Shown piece after piece: positions 43,241 through 53,556 of a stretch of DNA of 64,000 bases. The translations under genes and the position numbers were made by a program. Under the pieces are notes generated by a model. The model was not told where the DNA came from. It ran no database searches and saw nothing but the letters and a program-made list of their open reading frames with translations. Source of the stretch: Duganella sp. sic0402 (GTDB taxonomy: Bacteria > Pseudomonadota > Gammaproteobacteria > Burkholderiales > Burkholderiaceae_D); NCBI RefSeq assembly GCF_019219065.1, contig NZ_JAHUWK010000002.1:682001-746000 (forward strand). The letters are read 5' to 3'. The stretch's first letter is position 1. Every line of letters starts with the position of its first letter.

Positions 43241-44708
43241 GCCCGCCGCCCTGCTCGGCGCCGCCGCGCTGCTGTCCGCCTGCTCGATGGCGCCAACCTA
43301 TGAGCGTCCGGCAGCGCCGGTCGCCGCCACCTTCCCGTCCGACAGTGCCGGCGCCGGCGCGCGCACCAGCGTACCGGTGCCGCTGCCGGCCAATGCGCGT
43401 TCCGCCGTCGATACCGGCTGGCGCGACTACTTCACCGATGCGCGCCTACAGCAATTGATCGGCACCGCACTGGAAAACAACCGCGACCTGCGCACGGCGG
43501 CGCTGCGCATTGAAGAAGCGCGCGCCCAGTACAACGTACAGTCCGCCGACCTGCTGCCGAACCTGAATGCCAGCGCCGGCGTCACACGCGCCAAAACGCC
43601 GGCCTTCTTGTCTTCATCAGGCCAGAGCACCATCGGCAAGCGTTACGATGTGGGCATATCGGTGTCCTCGTTTGAACTGGACTTCTTCGGCCGCGTCAAA
43701 AGCCTGAACGACGCCGCGCTGGCAAGCTACCTCGCCACCGAAGAAGCGCGCCAGGCTGCCCAGATCGCGCTGGTTGCGCAAGTAGCGCAGGCCTACTACA
43801 CCGAGCGCGCCTATGCCGAGCAATACACACTGGCGCAGCAAACCTACGAGGCGCGCGCCCGCACCTACAACCTGACGCAGCAACGCGCCGAAGCAGGCGC
43901 CTCGTCGCGGCTGGACCTGCGTTCGAATGAAACGCTGATGGAAACCGCCCGCGCCTCGGCACTCACGCTGGCCCGCCAGCGCGCGCAAGCAGAGAACGCG
44001 CTCACACTATTAGTCGGCCAGCAGCTTAACGGCACATCCGGCGGCGGCGGCCCGGCATCAACGACGACCGCGCCAATGACGGCCGCGGGCGGCATGCCCA
44101 ACGACCAGCAGCTCGATACGCTGAGCGCCCTGCCCGCCGGTCTGCCATCCGAACTGCTGATGCGCCGCCCCGACATCCGCGCCGCCGAGCAGCGCCTGAA
44201 AGCCGCCAACGCCAACATCGGCGCCGCGCGCGCCGCCTTCTTCCCGCGCATCGGCCTCACGGCGGCAGTCGGCAGCAGCAGCCCGGCCTTGCACGGCCTG
44301 TTCGACAGCGGCTCCGGTAGCTGGTCCTTCGCGCCGCAACTGACCTTGCCGATCTTCGACGCGGGCCGCAACAGCGCCAACCTGACGCTCAGCGAGGTCC
44401 GCAAAAACATCGCCGTCGCCGACTACGAAAAAACTATCCAGACCGCATTCCGCGAAGTAGCGGACGCGCTGGCCGCACGCGACTACCTGGGCGAACAGGT
44501 AAACGCCCAGCGCGCCGTGCAGGATGCGCAGGCCGACCGCCTGCGGCTGCTGCAACTGCGCTTCGACAACGGCGTTGCCAGCTCGCTGGACGTGCTGGAC
44601 GCGCAACGCGAACTATTCAGCGCCCAGCAATCGCTGGTGCAAGCGCGCCTGCTGCGCACCACCACCGCCATCGACCTGTATCGCACACTTGGCGGCGGCG
44701 TGAAGTAA
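43224..44708 (+). CDS. Outer-membrane efflux channel lipoprotein (OprM/NodT family)
   Basis: A 494-residue TolC-like channel. The signal ends at a lipobox (AAALLSAC), so the trimer is lipid-anchored. Two OEP repeats are visible (NRDLRTAALRIEEARAQYNV and, later, RRPDIRAAEQRLKAANANIG), with GLTAAVGSSS in the barrel. There is a Gly/Ala/Thr-rich insertion (about residue 275). It starts inside the 3' end of the pump gene, so the three proteins are made together. No TetR/AcrR-type repressor gene adjoins this operon. Confidence 0.94.
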   Translation: MKPSIKPAALLGAAALLSACSMAPTYERPAAPVAATFPSDSAGAGARTSVPVPLPANARSAVDTGWRDYFTDARLQQLIGTALENNRDLRTAALRIEEARAQYNVQSADLLPNLNASAGVTRAKTPAFLSSSGQSTIGKRYDVGISVSSFELDFFGRVKSLNDAALASYLATEEARQAAQIALVAQVAQAYYTERAYAEQYTLAQQTYEARARTYNLTQQRAEAGASSRLDLRSNETLMETARASALTLARQRAQAENALTLLVGQQLNGTSGGGGPASTTTAPMTAAGGMPNDQQLDTLSALPAGLPSELLMRRPDIRAAEQRLKAANANIGAARAAFFPRIGLTAAVGSSSPALHGLFDSGSGSWSFAPQLTLPIFDAGRNSANLTLSEVRKNIAVADYEKTIQTAFREVADALAARDYLGEQVNAQRAVQDAQADRLRLLQLRFDNGVASSLDVLDAQRELFSAQQSLVQARLLRTTTAIDLYRTLGGGVK

Positions 44709-44718
44709 AATCAGTGGC

Positions 44719-45792
44719 ATGACTTCACCCATCACCATCCGCCTCGGCCAGCGCGCCAGCCAGCGCATTGCCGCCGAGGGCGTGCAGGCTGCCGATATCG
44801 CGATTGTTCCCGCCGCTGCCGGCGGCCCCAAGGGCCTGATCCTGAATGGCCTGGATTGCTGGATGTTCGGCGAGTTCTTCCGCAACGCACCGCGCCAGCG
44901 CAAACTGATAGGCGCGTCGATCGGCGCCTGGCGCATGGCCGCTGCCGCATTCGATGAGCCGGTCGCGGCGCACAAGCGTCTGGCGCGGCTGTACGCCGGC
45001 CAGCGCTATCCGGACAAGGTGACGCCGGCCTACGTCTCGCAAACCTGCCGCACACTGCTCGACGAACTGCTGGACGGCCGTGGCACCGAAGTGCTGCACC
45101 ATCCGCAACATCAGGTGTCCATCATCACCGCACGCGGCATCGGCGCGCTGGCTGGCGCACAAGGCGCGCGCTGGCGCGAAATGGCCTGCTTCCTGCTGGC
45201 CGCCGCCGGCAACGCGCTGTCGCGCAAGCGTTTGGCGGCGTCGATGGAGCGCGTGATCTTCCACAATCAGCACGACCATGCGGGCTGGCTGCGCGAGGAT
45301 TTCGACGCCTTCGCCAACCATTTCGTCAGCCTGTCGCCGGACAATCTGCGCGATGCACTGCTGGCCTCAGGCTCAATTCCGCTGGTGCTGGAAGCCGTGA
45401 CCAATATCGCCGGCGCACCCGGCGGCGCTTACTGGGACGGCGGCCTGATCGACTATCACCTGCACCTGCCCTACCAGCGCGATCCCGGCCTGGTGCTGTA
45501 CCCGCACTTCAGCGATTACATCGTGCCCGGCTGGCTGGACAAGTCGATGCCGTGGCGCCGCGCGCGCGATCAGGCGCTGGACAATATGATCCTGGTGTCG
45601 CCGTCCGCCGATTTCGTGCGTTCACTCCCCAACGCCAAACTGCCCGACCGCAAAGACTTCCATGTCTACGGCCAGGACCACGACCGCCGCAACCGCGACT
45701 GGCTGAAGGCGATCGGCGAAAGCGAACGCATGGCCGAGGCCTTCGCCCGCTGGTGCGAGAAACCGGACCTCAAGCTGGCCGCCAGCTTTTAA
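44719..45792 (+). CDS. Patatin-like phospholipase family protein
   Basis: A 357-residue Ser-Asp dyad lipid hydrolase. The oxyanion hole is AAAGGPKG (residues 33-40), the nucleophile elbow is GASIG (Ser in [12 protein letters not shown]), and the catalytic Asp is in YWDGGLIDY. No signal peptide, so it acts in the cytoplasm or is exported by another route. It begins 10 bp after the efflux operon stop, so some read-through from that operon is possible. Substrate unknown, probably membrane phospholipid or acyl chains. Confidence 0.9.
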   Translation: MTSPITIRLGQRASQRIAAEGVQAADIAIVPAAAGGPKGLILNGLDCWMFGEFFRNAPRQRKLIGASIGAWRMAAAAFDEPVAAHKRLARLYAGQRYPDKVTPAYVSQTCRTLLDELLDGRGTEVLHHPQHQVSIITARGIGALAGAQGARWREMACFLLAAAGNALSRKRLAASMERVIFHNQHDHAGWLREDFDAFANHFVSLSPDNLRDALLASGSIPLVLEAVTNIAGAPGGAYWDGGLIDYHLHLPYQRDPGLVLYPHFSDYIVPGWLDKSMPWRRARDQALDNMILVSPSADFVRSLPNAKLPDRKDFHVYGQDHDRRNRDWLKAIGESERMAEAFARWCEKPDLKLAASF

Positions 45793-45847
45793 CTGTTCCC
45801 AATCAGCAACAGACCGCACACTTCGCCAGCAGACAGGCGCATACTTG

Positions 45848-45870
45848 ACTCCCGCTTTCTTGTTGGGAGT
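45848..45870 (+). promoter_or_regulatory. Inverted repeat covering the ribosome site of the chemoreceptor
   Basis: ACTCCC (45848-45853) can pair with GGGAGT (45865-45870), which includes the GGGAG Shine-Dalgarno of the chemoreceptor starting at 45878. The 11-nt loop leaves a 6-bp stem able to hide the ribosome site. Confidence 0.45.
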
Positions 45871-45877
45871 GATGATC

Positions 45878-47536
45878 ATGAATGTGTTGTCGCAGATGCG
45901 CATCGGAACCCGTCTATCCATCGGATTTGCCGTGGTGCTATTACTGGCAATATTGGCTACCTCGGTGGCGCTGGTCAACGCCCGCACCACCGCGCAAGCC
46001 ACGCGCGATATGATGGAGAAGCCGCTGGCCAAGGAGCGCCTCGTCTCCGACTGGTATGTGCTGCTGTATTCCGCCGTGGCCCGCACCGAACTGATTGCAC
46101 GCAGCAAGGACGAAACCCTGCCCACCGTGTTTGCCGACGTGATCGCCGCCAGCAGCAAGCGCGGCGCCGAATTAATGGGGCAGGTGAAGGAGCTGATCAC
46201 CAGCGACGAGGAACGCGCGCTGTTTGACGAAGTGACCACATTGCGCAATGTATATCAGAAGGCGAAGACCGATGTCGGCAACGTCCGCAAGACCGGTGAT
46301 GATGCCGCTGTCGACGCGCTGTTCAAGGGCACTTTCGTGCCGGCCGCCAAAGCCTATCAGGGCAAGGTCAGCGAGCTGCTGGCACACCAGCGCAAGGGCA
46401 TCGACGATACCGCGCACGCCATCGACGCCGCCAACAGCCGCGCCAATACGCTGCTGATGCTGCTGGCTGCGCTGATGGTGGCCATCGGCTCGCTGGCCGC
46501 GTGGGTTATTTCACGCTCGATCACGGTGCCGCTGAAGTCGGCCGTGGACATCGCCGCCACCGTGGCCAACGGCGACCTGACCACGCAATTCTCATCGCAG
46601 CACAATAAAGATGAAATCGGCGATCTGATGGTCGCCTTGCGCGGCATGAACGACGCTCTGCGCAATGTGGTGAGTCAGGTGCAGACCGGCACCAGTACCA
46701 TCGCCACCGCTTCCAACGAAATCGCTTCCGGCAATATGGACCTGTCGCAGCGCACCGAAGAGCAAGCCAGCTCGCTGGAGGAAACCGCGTCGTCGATGGA
46801 AGAATTGACGTCCACCGTGCGCCAGAATGCCGAGAACGCGCGCCAGGCCAATCAGTTGGCGCATGCCGCGTCCGAGGTGGCGGAAAAAGGCGGCGCCATT
46901 GTCGGCCAGGTGGTCAACACCATGGGCTCGATCAATGATTCCTCGCGCAAGATCTTCGACATCATCAGCGTGATCGACGGCATCGCGTTCCAGACCAATA
47001 TCCTGGCGCTGAATGCGGCGGTGGAAGCGGCGCGCGCCGGTGAACAGGGTCGCGGCTTTGCGGTGGTGGCGTCCGAGGTGCGCAATCTGGCGCAACGCTC
47101 GGCCGGTGCGGCCAAGGAAATCAAGGAATTGATCGGCAACTCGGTCGAACAAGTGGATATCGGCTCGAAGCTGGTGCAGCAGGCCGGCAGCACCATGGGC
47201 GATGTGGTGTCCAGCGTGCGCCGCGTTACCGACATCATGGGCGAGATTACCTCGGCCAGCAGCGAGCAAAGCATCGGCATCGATCAGGTCAACATCGCCA
47301 TCGGCCAGATGGATAGCGTGACGCAGCAGAACGCTGCGCTGGTGGAGCAAGCCGCTGCTGCTGCGGCCAGCATGCAGGAGCAGGCGTCACGGCTGGCCGA
47401 TGTGGCCGCGTCATTCAAGCTGGGTCACGAAGGCGTGCATGGCGCGACGCCAGCGCCAGCACCGGTGAAGCGCCCTGCCGCGCCAGTCAAACGGCTGGGT
47501 TCTAAGCTTTCAAGAACATCTCTTGCAGGTCGTTGA
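45878..47536 (+). CDS. Methyl-accepting chemotaxis protein (4HB sensor, HAMP)
   Basis: A 552-residue Tar/Tsr-like receptor. Helix 1 ([19 protein letters not shown]) and helix 2 ([20 protein letters not shown]) flank a four-helix-bundle periplasmic sensor of about 150 residues. Then comes HAMP ([21 protein letters not shown]), methylation helices ([20 protein letters not shown]), and the hairpin tip [20 protein letters not shown]. The C-terminus is Pro/Ala/Lys-rich with no NWETF tether. GGGAG 8 nt upstream supports ATG 45878. Its 3' end overlaps the convergent hemW by 35 bp. Ligand unknown. Confidence 0.94.
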   Translation: MNVLSQMRIGTRLSIGFAVVLLLAILATSVALVNARTTAQATRDMMEKPLAKERLVSDWYVLLYSAVARTELIARSKDETLPTVFADVIAASSKRGAELMGQVKELITSDEERALFDEVTTLRNVYQKAKTDVGNVRKTGDDAAVDALFKGTFVPAAKAYQGKVSELLAHQRKGIDDTAHAIDAANSRANTLLMLLAALMVAIGSLAAWVISRSITVPLKSAVDIAATVANGDLTTQFSSQHNKDEIGDLMVALRGMNDALRNVVSQVQTGTSTIATASNEIASGNMDLSQRTEEQASSLEETASSMEELTSTVRQNAENARQANQLAHAASEVAEKGGAIVGQVVNTMGSINDSSRKIFDIISVIDGIAFQTNILALNAAVEAARAGEQGRGFAVVASEVRNLAQRSAGAAKEIKELIGNSVEQVDIGSKLVQQAGSTMGDVVSSVRRVTDIMGEITSASSEQSIGIDQVNIAIGQMDSVTQQNAALVEQAAAAAASMQEQASRLADVAASFKLGHEGVHGATPAPAPVKRPAAPVKRLGSKLSRTSLAGR

Positions 47537-48764
47537 GGAAGCGCTGGCCTAGCTCAGTGGGCTTGATCAGTTTGTAGTCGCGGTACAGCAGCCCCTTGGC
47601 CTCTGCCGCGTTCAGCTGCTGATCGATGGCGTTGATGCTCATGCCGGTGCGCTCGCTGAACAGATTGGGATCGAAGCCGCCGTGCAGGCGCAGCGTGTTG
47701 AGCATGAACTCGAAGCCCATGTCCTCGCGCTGGATCTCGTACTCTTCCTGAATCGGCGCGCCCAGCTTCACCTGTTCCATATAGGCTTTCGGCTGCTTGT
47801 AGCGCGCCTGGCGCAGGATGCGGTGCGGGAACGACAGCTTGGAGTGCGCGCCCGCACCGATGCCGAGGTAGTCGCCGAACTCCCAGTAATTCAGGTTGTG
47901 GCGTGCGCGCTTGCCTTCTTTGGCGTAAGCCGAAATCTCATACTGGCCATAGCCGTTGGCGGCGGTCAGCCCGGCGATCATGTCTTGCATGTCGGCGCTG
48001 GCGTCGTCGTCCGGCAGCGCCGGCGGATACTTGGCGAACAGCGTGTTCGGCTCCATCGTCAGATGGTACAGCGACAGGTGCGGCGGCTTGAACGACATCG
48101 CCGTTTCCACATCGGCGCGCGCTTCTTCCAGCGTCTGCGATGGCAGCGCGTACATCAGGTCCAGGTTGAAGTTGTCGAAGTTGGCGACCGCGATATCCAC
48201 CGCGCGCCTGGCTTCATCGCCGTCATGGATGCGGCCCAAGGCCTTCAGGTGGCGCTGGTTGAAACTCTGAATGCCGATCGACAGGCGGTTGACGCCGCTG
48301 GCGCGGTAAGACTTGAACTTCTCCGCCTCGAAGGTGCCGGGATTGGCTTCCATCGTGATCTCGCAGTCGCTGTCCAGCGGCAGCAAGGTGCGCACGTCGG
48401 ACAGCAGACGGTCCAGCCCCGCAGCCGACATCAGGCTGGGCGTACCGCCGCCGATGAAGATGGTGTAGATCTTGCGCCCCCAAATCAGCGGCAAGGCCTG
48501 TTCCAGATCGGCGCGCACCGCGTCCAGGTATTCCTGTTCGGGGAAGCCGCCGCCGTCTTTTGCTTCGTGCGAATTGAAATCGCAGTACGGGCATTTACGC
48601 ACGCACCACGGGAAATGGATGTACAGCGACAGCGGCGGCAGCGCGGTCAGATTCAGCGCGCCGCCTTGCAGGTATTTCGCAGCGACGCCGGCGGCTTCGC
48701 TGATGTCGGCCGCTGGCTTGGTTTTACCCTGCGTGCTGGCGCCGACGATTTTAATCGGGATCAT
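47502..48764 (-). CDS. hemW: HemW, radical SAM heme chaperone
   Basis: A 420-residue radical SAM protein of the HemN-like group. The cluster motif CVRKCPYC (CxxxCxxC) is followed by [18 protein letters not shown] and [10 protein letters not shown]. The HemN-specific N-terminal region is absent, so heme chaperone HemW rather than coproporphyrinogen oxidase is favoured. It overlaps the rdgB stop by 4 bp (ATGA). An N-terminal ~50-residue extension ([15 protein letters not shown]) precedes the radical SAM domain. It is the last gene of the kinase-phosphatase-rph-rdgB-hemW operon. Confidence 0.94.
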   Translation of the reverse strand: MIPIKIVGASTQGKTKPAADISEAAGVAAKYLQGGALNLTALPPLSLYIHFPWCVRKCPYCDFNSHEAKDGGGFPEQEYLDAVRADLEQALPLIWGRKIYTIFIGGGTPSLMSAAGLDRLLSDVRTLLPLDSDCEITMEANPGTFEAEKFKSYRASGVNRLSIGIQSFNQRHLKALGRIHDGDEARRAVDIAVANFDNFNLDLMYALPSQTLEEARADVETAMSFKPPHLSLYHLTMEPNTLFAKYPPALPDDDASADMQDMIAGLTAANGYGQYEISAYAKEGKRARHNLNYWEFGDYLGIGAGAHSKLSFPHRILRQARYKQPKAYMEQVKLGAPIQEEYEIQREDMGFEFMLNTLRLHGGFDPNLFSERTGMSINAIDQQLNAAEAKGLLYRDYKLIKPTELGQRFLNDLQEMFLKA

Positions 48765-49345
48765 TTCAGTTTCTCTACCAATGCGCGCAATGCCTGGCCG
48801 CGATGCGACAAGGCGTTTTTCTGTTCCGGCGCCAGCTCGGCCACGCACTTGTCCAGCGAAGGAATGAAGAAGTACGGGTCGTAGCCAAAGCCGCCTTCGC
48901 CGCGCGGCGTGTCCACCATCACGCCATTCCAGCGACCGTCGGCGATGATGGGCTGCGGATCGTCGGCGTGGCGCACGAACACCAGCACGCAGTAGTAGTA
49001 CGCGGACTTGTCTTCATGCCTGGCCAGTTCGGCGATCATTTTTTCGTTGTTGCGGGCGTCCGATTTCGGCTCGCCGGCGAAACGTGCGGAGTAGACGCCG
49101 GGCGCGCCGCCCAGTGCGTTAACACAGACGCCGGAGTCGTCGGCCAGCGCCGGCAAGCCGGTGATGCGCGCCGCATGACGCGCCTTTTGCAGTGCATTTT
49201 CGACAAAGGTGTGAAAAGGTTCATCCGCTTCAGGGACGTCGTATTCGCCCTGTGCGTGCACCGAGAAGCCGACGGTGGACAGGAGTTCGTTGAACTCCTT
49301 CAGTTTGCCTTTGTTATTGGAGGCGAGTATCAGTCGTTGAGTCAT
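48761..49345 (-). CDS. rdgB: RdgB/HAM1 dITP/XTP pyrophosphatase
   Basis: A 194-residue house-cleaning enzyme that removes non-canonical purine triphosphates. The N-terminal ILASNNKGKLKEF, the acid site VENALQKARHAARITGLPALADDSG and FGYDPYFF are the Ham1 signatures. Length is typical (about 195). It follows rph by 8 bp and overlaps hemW by 4 bp. Gene order rph-rdgB-hemW is conserved in many proteobacteria. Confidence 0.97.
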   Translation of the reverse strand: MTQRLILASNNKGKLKEFNELLSTVGFSVHAQGEYDVPEADEPFHTFVENALQKARHAARITGLPALADDSGVCVNALGGAPGVYSARFAGEPKSDARNNEKMIAELARHEDKSAYYYCVLVFVRHADDPQPIIADGRWNGVMVDTPRGEGGFGYDPYFFIPSLDKCVAELAPEQKNALSHRGQALRALVEKLK

Positions 49346-49353
49346 GGCGTATT

Positions 49354-50088
49354 TTACCCCGCGATGCCCAGCGCCTGTTTTTGCAGCTTGACCAGGTCGG
49401 CGATACCGGCCTGCGCCAGATCCAGCAGGCGGTTCATGCCAGCGCGGTCAAACGCCGCGCCTTCGGCCGTGCCCTGCACTTCGATGAAGTGGCCGGCGTC
49501 GGTCATCACCACATTCATGTCGGTGTCGCAGCCCGAGTCTTCAATATAGTCCAGATCCAGCACCGGCATGCCCTGATACACGCCGACCGAGATCGCCGCC
49601 ACGAAGTGCTTCAGCGGGATCTCGGCGATCAGGCCGCGCGCCTTCAGCTTGGAGAAGGCGTCATACGCCGCCACCATGGCACCGGTGATCGACGCGGTGC
49701 GGGTGCCGCCGTCTGCCTGGATCACGTCGCAATCCAGATGCAGCGTGCGCTCGCCGAAAGCTTCCAGGTCGAACGCGGCGCGCAGCGAGCGGCCGATCAG
49801 GCGCTGGATTTCCTGGGTGCGGCCAGACTGCTTGCCCTTGGCTGCTTCGCGGTCCATGCGGCTGTGGGTGGAGCGCGGCAGCATGCCGTATTCGGCGGTC
49901 AGCCAGCCCTGGCCTTTGCCCTTCAAAAAGCCTGGTACTTTTTCCTCGATGCTGGCGGTGCAGATCACCTTGGTGTCGCCGCATTCGATCAGCACCGAAC
50001 CTTCGGCGTGCTTGGTGTAGTCGCGGGTCAGGCGCAGGGTGCGCAGCGCGTCGACCGGGCGGCCGCTTGGACGGGATACAAAAGTCAT
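49354..50088 (-). CDS. rph: Ribonuclease PH
   Basis: A 244-residue phosphorolytic 3'-to-5' exoribonuclease that trims tRNA 3' ends. Features: [34 protein letters not shown] (N-terminal), [15 protein letters not shown] (phosphate site), and [18 protein letters not shown] with the catalytic Asp. Length agrees with the family (about 240). It is 8 bp downstream of the PP2C gene and 8 bp upstream of rdgB, so it lies in the middle of one operon. Confidence 0.98.
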   Translation of the reverse strand: MTFVSRPSGRPVDALRTLRLTRDYTKHAEGSVLIECGDTKVICTASIEEKVPGFLKGKGQGWLTAEYGMLPRSTHSRMDREAAKGKQSGRTQEIQRLIGRSLRAAFDLEAFGERTLHLDCDVIQADGGTRTASITGAMVAAYDAFSKLKARGLIAEIPLKHFVAAISVGVYQGMPVLDLDYIEDSGCDTDMNVVMTDAGHFIEVQGTAEGAAFDRAGMNRLLDLAQAGIADLVKLQKQALGIAG

Positions 50089-50096
50089 ACAGTTCC

Positions 50097-51038
50097 TTAT
50101 TTGAGTATGTGCGAGGATTTCTCTATCGCCCCGCGGATCTCCGCGATGGCTTTTTCTATTTCGTCTTCATCGAAGGCGTCGATGTTTTCCGGTGGCGCCT
50201 GCGGCGGCGTGTCGCGGATGCTGGTGCTGTGCAGGCCGTCCGGCAGCGCTTCGGTCGTGACCGTGGCCGAGCTGTCCGCAGTGCTGCTGCTGTCCACCGA
50301 GCCGCCCTGCCAGCGGATGGCCAGCGCGGTGACATTGTCGCTGATGTCGCCGGCGGCCTGCAGCGCGGCCTGCAGTATATCCGGTACGGCGCGCGCCACG
50401 CTCTGCGCGTGCAGGCGGCGCGCCAATTCCTGGTCCGGCAGCATAGACCACAAACCGTCGGAGCACAACAGCACCAGATCGCCCGGCAGCATGCCGGCGC
50501 CGCTGCCCATGTCCACCTTGGGCGGGGTGTCCGCGCCCAGGCAGTTATACAGCTTGTTGCGGTCCGGATGGGTGGCGCGCTCGGAGGGCAGCGCCAGGCC
50601 CTTGGCAATCAGGCTTTCGACATGCGAATGATCGCGCGTGCGGGCCAGGATCTGGCCGTCGCGCATCCAGTACAGGCGCGAGTCGCCGCAATGGGCCCAG
50701 CTGGCGGTGTTGTGCTGGATCAGGCAGGCGACGATGGTGGTGCGCGGCGCTTCCGGCATCTGGTGCGCGATGCGGTAGGCGTGGATATCGTGGTGCGCCG
50801 CCAGCAAGGCCGCTTCCAGAAAGCGCTGCGGCTTTTTGACGCAGGGTTGCGCCTGTTGCTGGAACAGCGTGGCGATCGTCTTTAACGCCACGCTGGCCGC
50901 CGCCTCGCCGCGCAAATGGCCGCCCATGCCGTCGGCCAGCACCAGCAGCAGCGCGTCGCGCGTGAAGCTGTAGCCCATGCGATCCTGATTCACCTTGCGG
51001 CCGCCAATGTGACTTTCCTGGTACACGGAGAATTGCAT
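50097..51038 (-). CDS. PP2C-type Ser/Thr protein phosphatase
   Basis: A 313-residue metal-dependent phosphatase. Metal and active-site motifs: [48 protein letters not shown] and [10 protein letters not shown]. The C-terminal ~60 residues (after RWQGG) are Ser/Thr/Pro-rich and probably disordered. The gene starts 18 bp after the stop of a Ser/Thr kinase on the same strand, so the pair should act as opposing regulators of the same phosphoprotein(s). rph follows after 8 bp. Confidence 0.94.
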   Translation of the reverse strand: MQFSVYQESHIGGRKVNQDRMGYSFTRDALLLVLADGMGGHLRGEAAASVALKTIATLFQQQAQPCVKKPQRFLEAALLAAHHDIHAYRIAHQMPEAPRTTIVACLIQHNTASWAHCGDSRLYWMRDGQILARTRDHSHVESLIAKGLALPSERATHPDRNKLYNCLGADTPPKVDMGSGAGMLPGDLVLLCSDGLWSMLPDQELARRLHAQSVARAVPDILQAALQAAGDISDNVTALAIRWQGGSVDSSSTADSSATVTTEALPDGLHSTSIRDTPPQAPPENIDAFDEDEIEKAIAEIRGAIEKSSHILK

Positions 51039-51056
51039 GCTCTGTCCTCGCGAGTG

Positions 51057-52049
51057 TCAAATAAGCGTGTCCGGCCCTGCCTTGGCGCGTTTGCCGCCGC
51101 CCAGCCGTCCGGCCAGGCCGCGCAGCTTGTCCAGCAGCGTCGGTGGTGCGGGTGCGGGCAGCGGCGCCGGCGCGGTCGCCTGCAGCACTTTCTGTAGCGC
51201 GAACAGGCTTTGCGGACGGTCCAGCGGCTCCACCTCCAGACACCAGCGCAGCAGCTTGATCAGCTCCGGCGAATACTGGTCTTGCAGCTTGTCGAAATGG
51301 CTGGCCATTTTATCCTCGGTCTTGCGCTGGTCGGCCGGCTGCGGCGGCGAGCCGACCATGCAGGCGAATATCGAGGCACCGATGCTGTAGATATCGGTCC
51401 ACGGCCCCAGGCCGGTGCGGTCGTACAGTTCGGGCGGGGCAAAGCCAGGCGTGTACATTGGCGTCAGCGTCGGCATGTCGGTGTTGACAGTCTGGCGAGC
51501 CGCGCCGAAGTCGAGCAGCATCGGCGTGCCGTCGGTGCGCAGATAGATGTTGGCTGGCTTCAGGTCCAGGTGCAGCAGCTTGCTGGCGTGGACTTCGCGC
51601 AGTCCCTGCACCACTTGGGTAAAGATGGCGCGGATAAAAAGTTCACCTACTTTAACGCCACTGGCGCGCTGCTGCTGGACATGCTCTTGCAGCGAGTGGC
51701 CGGATTCGTAGGCCATCACCATATACACCGTGTCGTTGGCGCGGAAGAAGTTGAGTACGCTGACCACATTCGGGTGCGAAATGCGGGCCAGCGCCCGGCC
51801 TTCCTCGAAAAAACACTTGAGGCCGATGCGGAACACCGGCAAGTGGGCTGGCGCAATGGACGGGACCAGTTGCCCCTCCTGCCGCAGCGCCAGCGAACTC
51901 GGTAAATACTCCTTGATGGCGACCGTCACGCCCTCGGTATCGTATGCCAGGTAAACAATACTGAACCCACCGGACGCAATTTTCTTTACAATGCGATATC
52001 CAGCAATTTCCAGACCATCTGGTAAGGGGGCGTTGTTCTGTGCAGCCAT
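51057..52049 (-). CDS. Hanks-type Ser/Thr protein kinase
   Basis: A 330-residue soluble kinase. Motifs: Gly-loop IASGGFSIVYLAYD, catalytic Lys in VTVAIKEYLP, HLDLKPANIYL (catalytic loop), DFGAARQ, APPELYD and DIYSIGASIFACM. There is no membrane helix, PASTA or FHA domain; the C-terminal ~50 residues are Pro/Ala then Gly/Lys-rich. GAGGAA before ATG 52049 supports the start, since the upstream frame lacks family residues. It is the first gene of the operon with PP2C, rph, rdgB and hemW and is divergent from yicC. Confidence 0.94.
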   Translation of the reverse strand: MAAQNNAPLPDGLEIAGYRIVKKIASGGFSIVYLAYDTEGVTVAIKEYLPSSLALRQEGQLVPSIAPAHLPVFRIGLKCFFEEGRALARISHPNVVSVLNFFRANDTVYMVMAYESGHSLQEHVQQQRASGVKVGELFIRAIFTQVVQGLREVHASKLLHLDLKPANIYLRTDGTPMLLDFGAARQTVNTDMPTLTPMYTPGFAPPELYDRTGLGPWTDIYSIGASIFACMVGSPPQPADQRKTEDKMASHFDKLQDQYSPELIKLLRWCLEVEPLDRPQSLFALQKVLQATAPAPLPAPAPPTLLDKLRGLAGRLGGGKRAKAGPDTLI

Positions 52050-52122
52050 AAGGTTCCTCGCCTCGACAACCTGATTGTGTTGATAAATCACTGTTTTGTA
52101 AAGATTAAATCGGGGATATCCA

Positions 52123-53028
52123 TTGAGCATTTCCAGCATGACGGGCTACGCTGTCGCCACAAGTGAGAGTGCGGCGGGAACACTGACTATTGAAATCAAG
52201 AGTGTCAATTCGCGATTTTTGGACCTACAGTTCCGAATAAACGACGATTTACGTGCACTTGAACCCGATTTACGCTCGGCGATCATGGGCGCCATCACGC
52301 GCGGCAAAGTGGAGCTACGGCTCAGCTTTGGGCGCAAGGCGGCCACCACCGGCACCCAGGCGCTGAATCTCCCATTATTAACCGAATTACAACGCCTGCA
52401 AGGCGAAGTCAGCGGCTTGTTCCCTGGCGTGCAAACGATGTCAGCCGCTGAACTGCTGCGCTGGCCGGGTGTGATCGAGGAAGCGCAGATCGGCCAGGAG
52501 TCGCTGCAAGCCGACGTGGCCGCCCTCGCCGCCCGCACCATCGAGGCGTTTGTGACCAGCCGCCAGCGTGAAGGCGCGGCGCTGGAGGCGATGCTGATCT
52601 CGCGGATCGAGGCGATGGAGGGCATCGTCAAGCGCATCACGCCGCTGATCCCGCAGGTAGTGGCGGCGTTCCAGCAAAAGGCGGTGGAGCGTATGCAGGA
52701 TGCGCTGGGGCTGGCTTGCCAGGGATCGAATTCGGCCTTGTCGCGCCAGGATGCGCTGGAGCGGATACGCCAGGAGGTGATCCTGTACGGCATCCGCATC
52801 GACGTTGCGGAAGAGCTGGGCCGTTTGTCGGCGCACCTGACCGAGACGCGCCACATCCTGAAAAAAGGCGGCCAGGTCGGCAAGCGCCTGGACTTCATGA
52901 TGCAGGAGCTGAACCGCGAAGCGAATACGCTGGGCGCCAAGGCTTCGGTCAAGGAGCTGGCCGATGCGTCGATGGAGCTGAAGCTGCTGATCGAGCAGAT
53001 GCGCGAGCAGGTGCAGAATCTGGAATAA
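52123..53028 (+). CDS. yicC: YicC family endoribonuclease
   Basis: A 301-residue YicC protein (N-terminal YicC_N plus C-terminal DUF1732). N-terminal SSMTGYAVATSE and IEIKSVNSRFLDLQFRI and C-terminal RHILKKGGQVGKRLDFMMQELNREANT are the family signatures. TTG at 52123 is the probable start since GGGGAT is 7 nt upstream and the Ser-Met-Thr-x-Tyr-Ala start fits; an in-frame ATG at 52138 has no ribosome site. YicC binds and cleaves RNA and acts with PNPase in E. coli. Followed by a strong terminator. Confidence 0.95.
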   Translation: MSISSMTGYAVATSESAAGTLTIEIKSVNSRFLDLQFRINDDLRALEPDLRSAIMGAITRGKVELRLSFGRKAATTGTQALNLPLLTELQRLQGEVSGLFPGVQTMSAAELLRWPGVIEEAQIGQESLQADVAALAARTIEAFVTSRQREGAALEAMLISRIEAMEGIVKRITPLIPQVVAAFQQKAVERMQDALGLACQGSNSALSRQDALERIRQEVILYGIRIDVAEELGRLSAHLTETRHILKKGGQVGKRLDFMMQELNREANTLGAKASVKELADASMELKLLIEQMREQVQNLE

Positions 53029-53033
53029 ACAGG

Positions 53034-53057
53034 AAAGGAGCTTCGGCTCCTTTTTTT
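53034..53057 (+). terminator. Intrinsic terminator after yicC
   Basis: AAAGGAGC-ttcg-GCTCCTTT with a stable UUCG tetraloop and a run of seven T. It clearly ends the yicC transcript, so gmk downstream is not read from the yicC promoter. Confidence 0.93.
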
Positions 53058-53169
53058 ACACCTCGATTATCCACCCATATGCATAATGTTTTCGTTTTTA
53101 GCTGATTTATCCAGTAATGACGTAACGCTAAAGTAGAGCCATTCCAACTTCTACTGAAAGCGAAACAGC

Positions 53170-53556
53170 ATGAAAACCCCAGCCCAATTACTCAACGCCT
53201 ACCTCGACAACATCCAGAATCCAGCCGCTGCCGCAGCCTTGTTTGCAGAAGACGGCGTACTGGAATTGCCCTCGCTCGGTCCGAACGTGCGCGCGGTTGG
53301 CCCGCTCGCGATCGAAGCCTTCATCGGCGGCCTGTTGAAGAACGTGCCGGACTTCCGCTTCCACGACGTGCAGCTGTTCATCGAAACCGCCGACCAGGCT
53401 TTCGGCGAATACAGCGTCGAAGCCAAGGTTCTCTCGACCGGAAAACTGTACCAACAAACCTATGCCGGCCGGCTGGTGGCGAAAGACGGCAAGATCACGC
53501 TGCTGCGCGAAGCCCTCGACACCCTCGCCGCCGCCAAAGCCTTCAGCCCGGACTAA
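53170..53556 (+). CDS. NTF2-like / SnoaL-fold protein
   Basis: A 128-residue small cone-shaped fold protein: LLNAYLDNIQNPAAAAALFAEDGVLELPSL and GEYSVEAKVLSTGKLYQQTYAG are typical of SnoaL-type steroid isomerase-like families. No active-site residues can be assigned with confidence, so catalysis is uncertain. The stop lies immediately before the stop of the convergent monooxygenase gene. No signal peptide. Confidence 0.85.
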   Translation: MKTPAQLLNAYLDNIQNPAAAAALFAEDGVLELPSLGPNVRAVGPLAIEAFIGGLLKNVPDFRFHDVQLFIETADQAFGEYSVEAKVLSTGKLYQQTYAGRLVAKDGKITLLREALDTLAAAKAFSPD

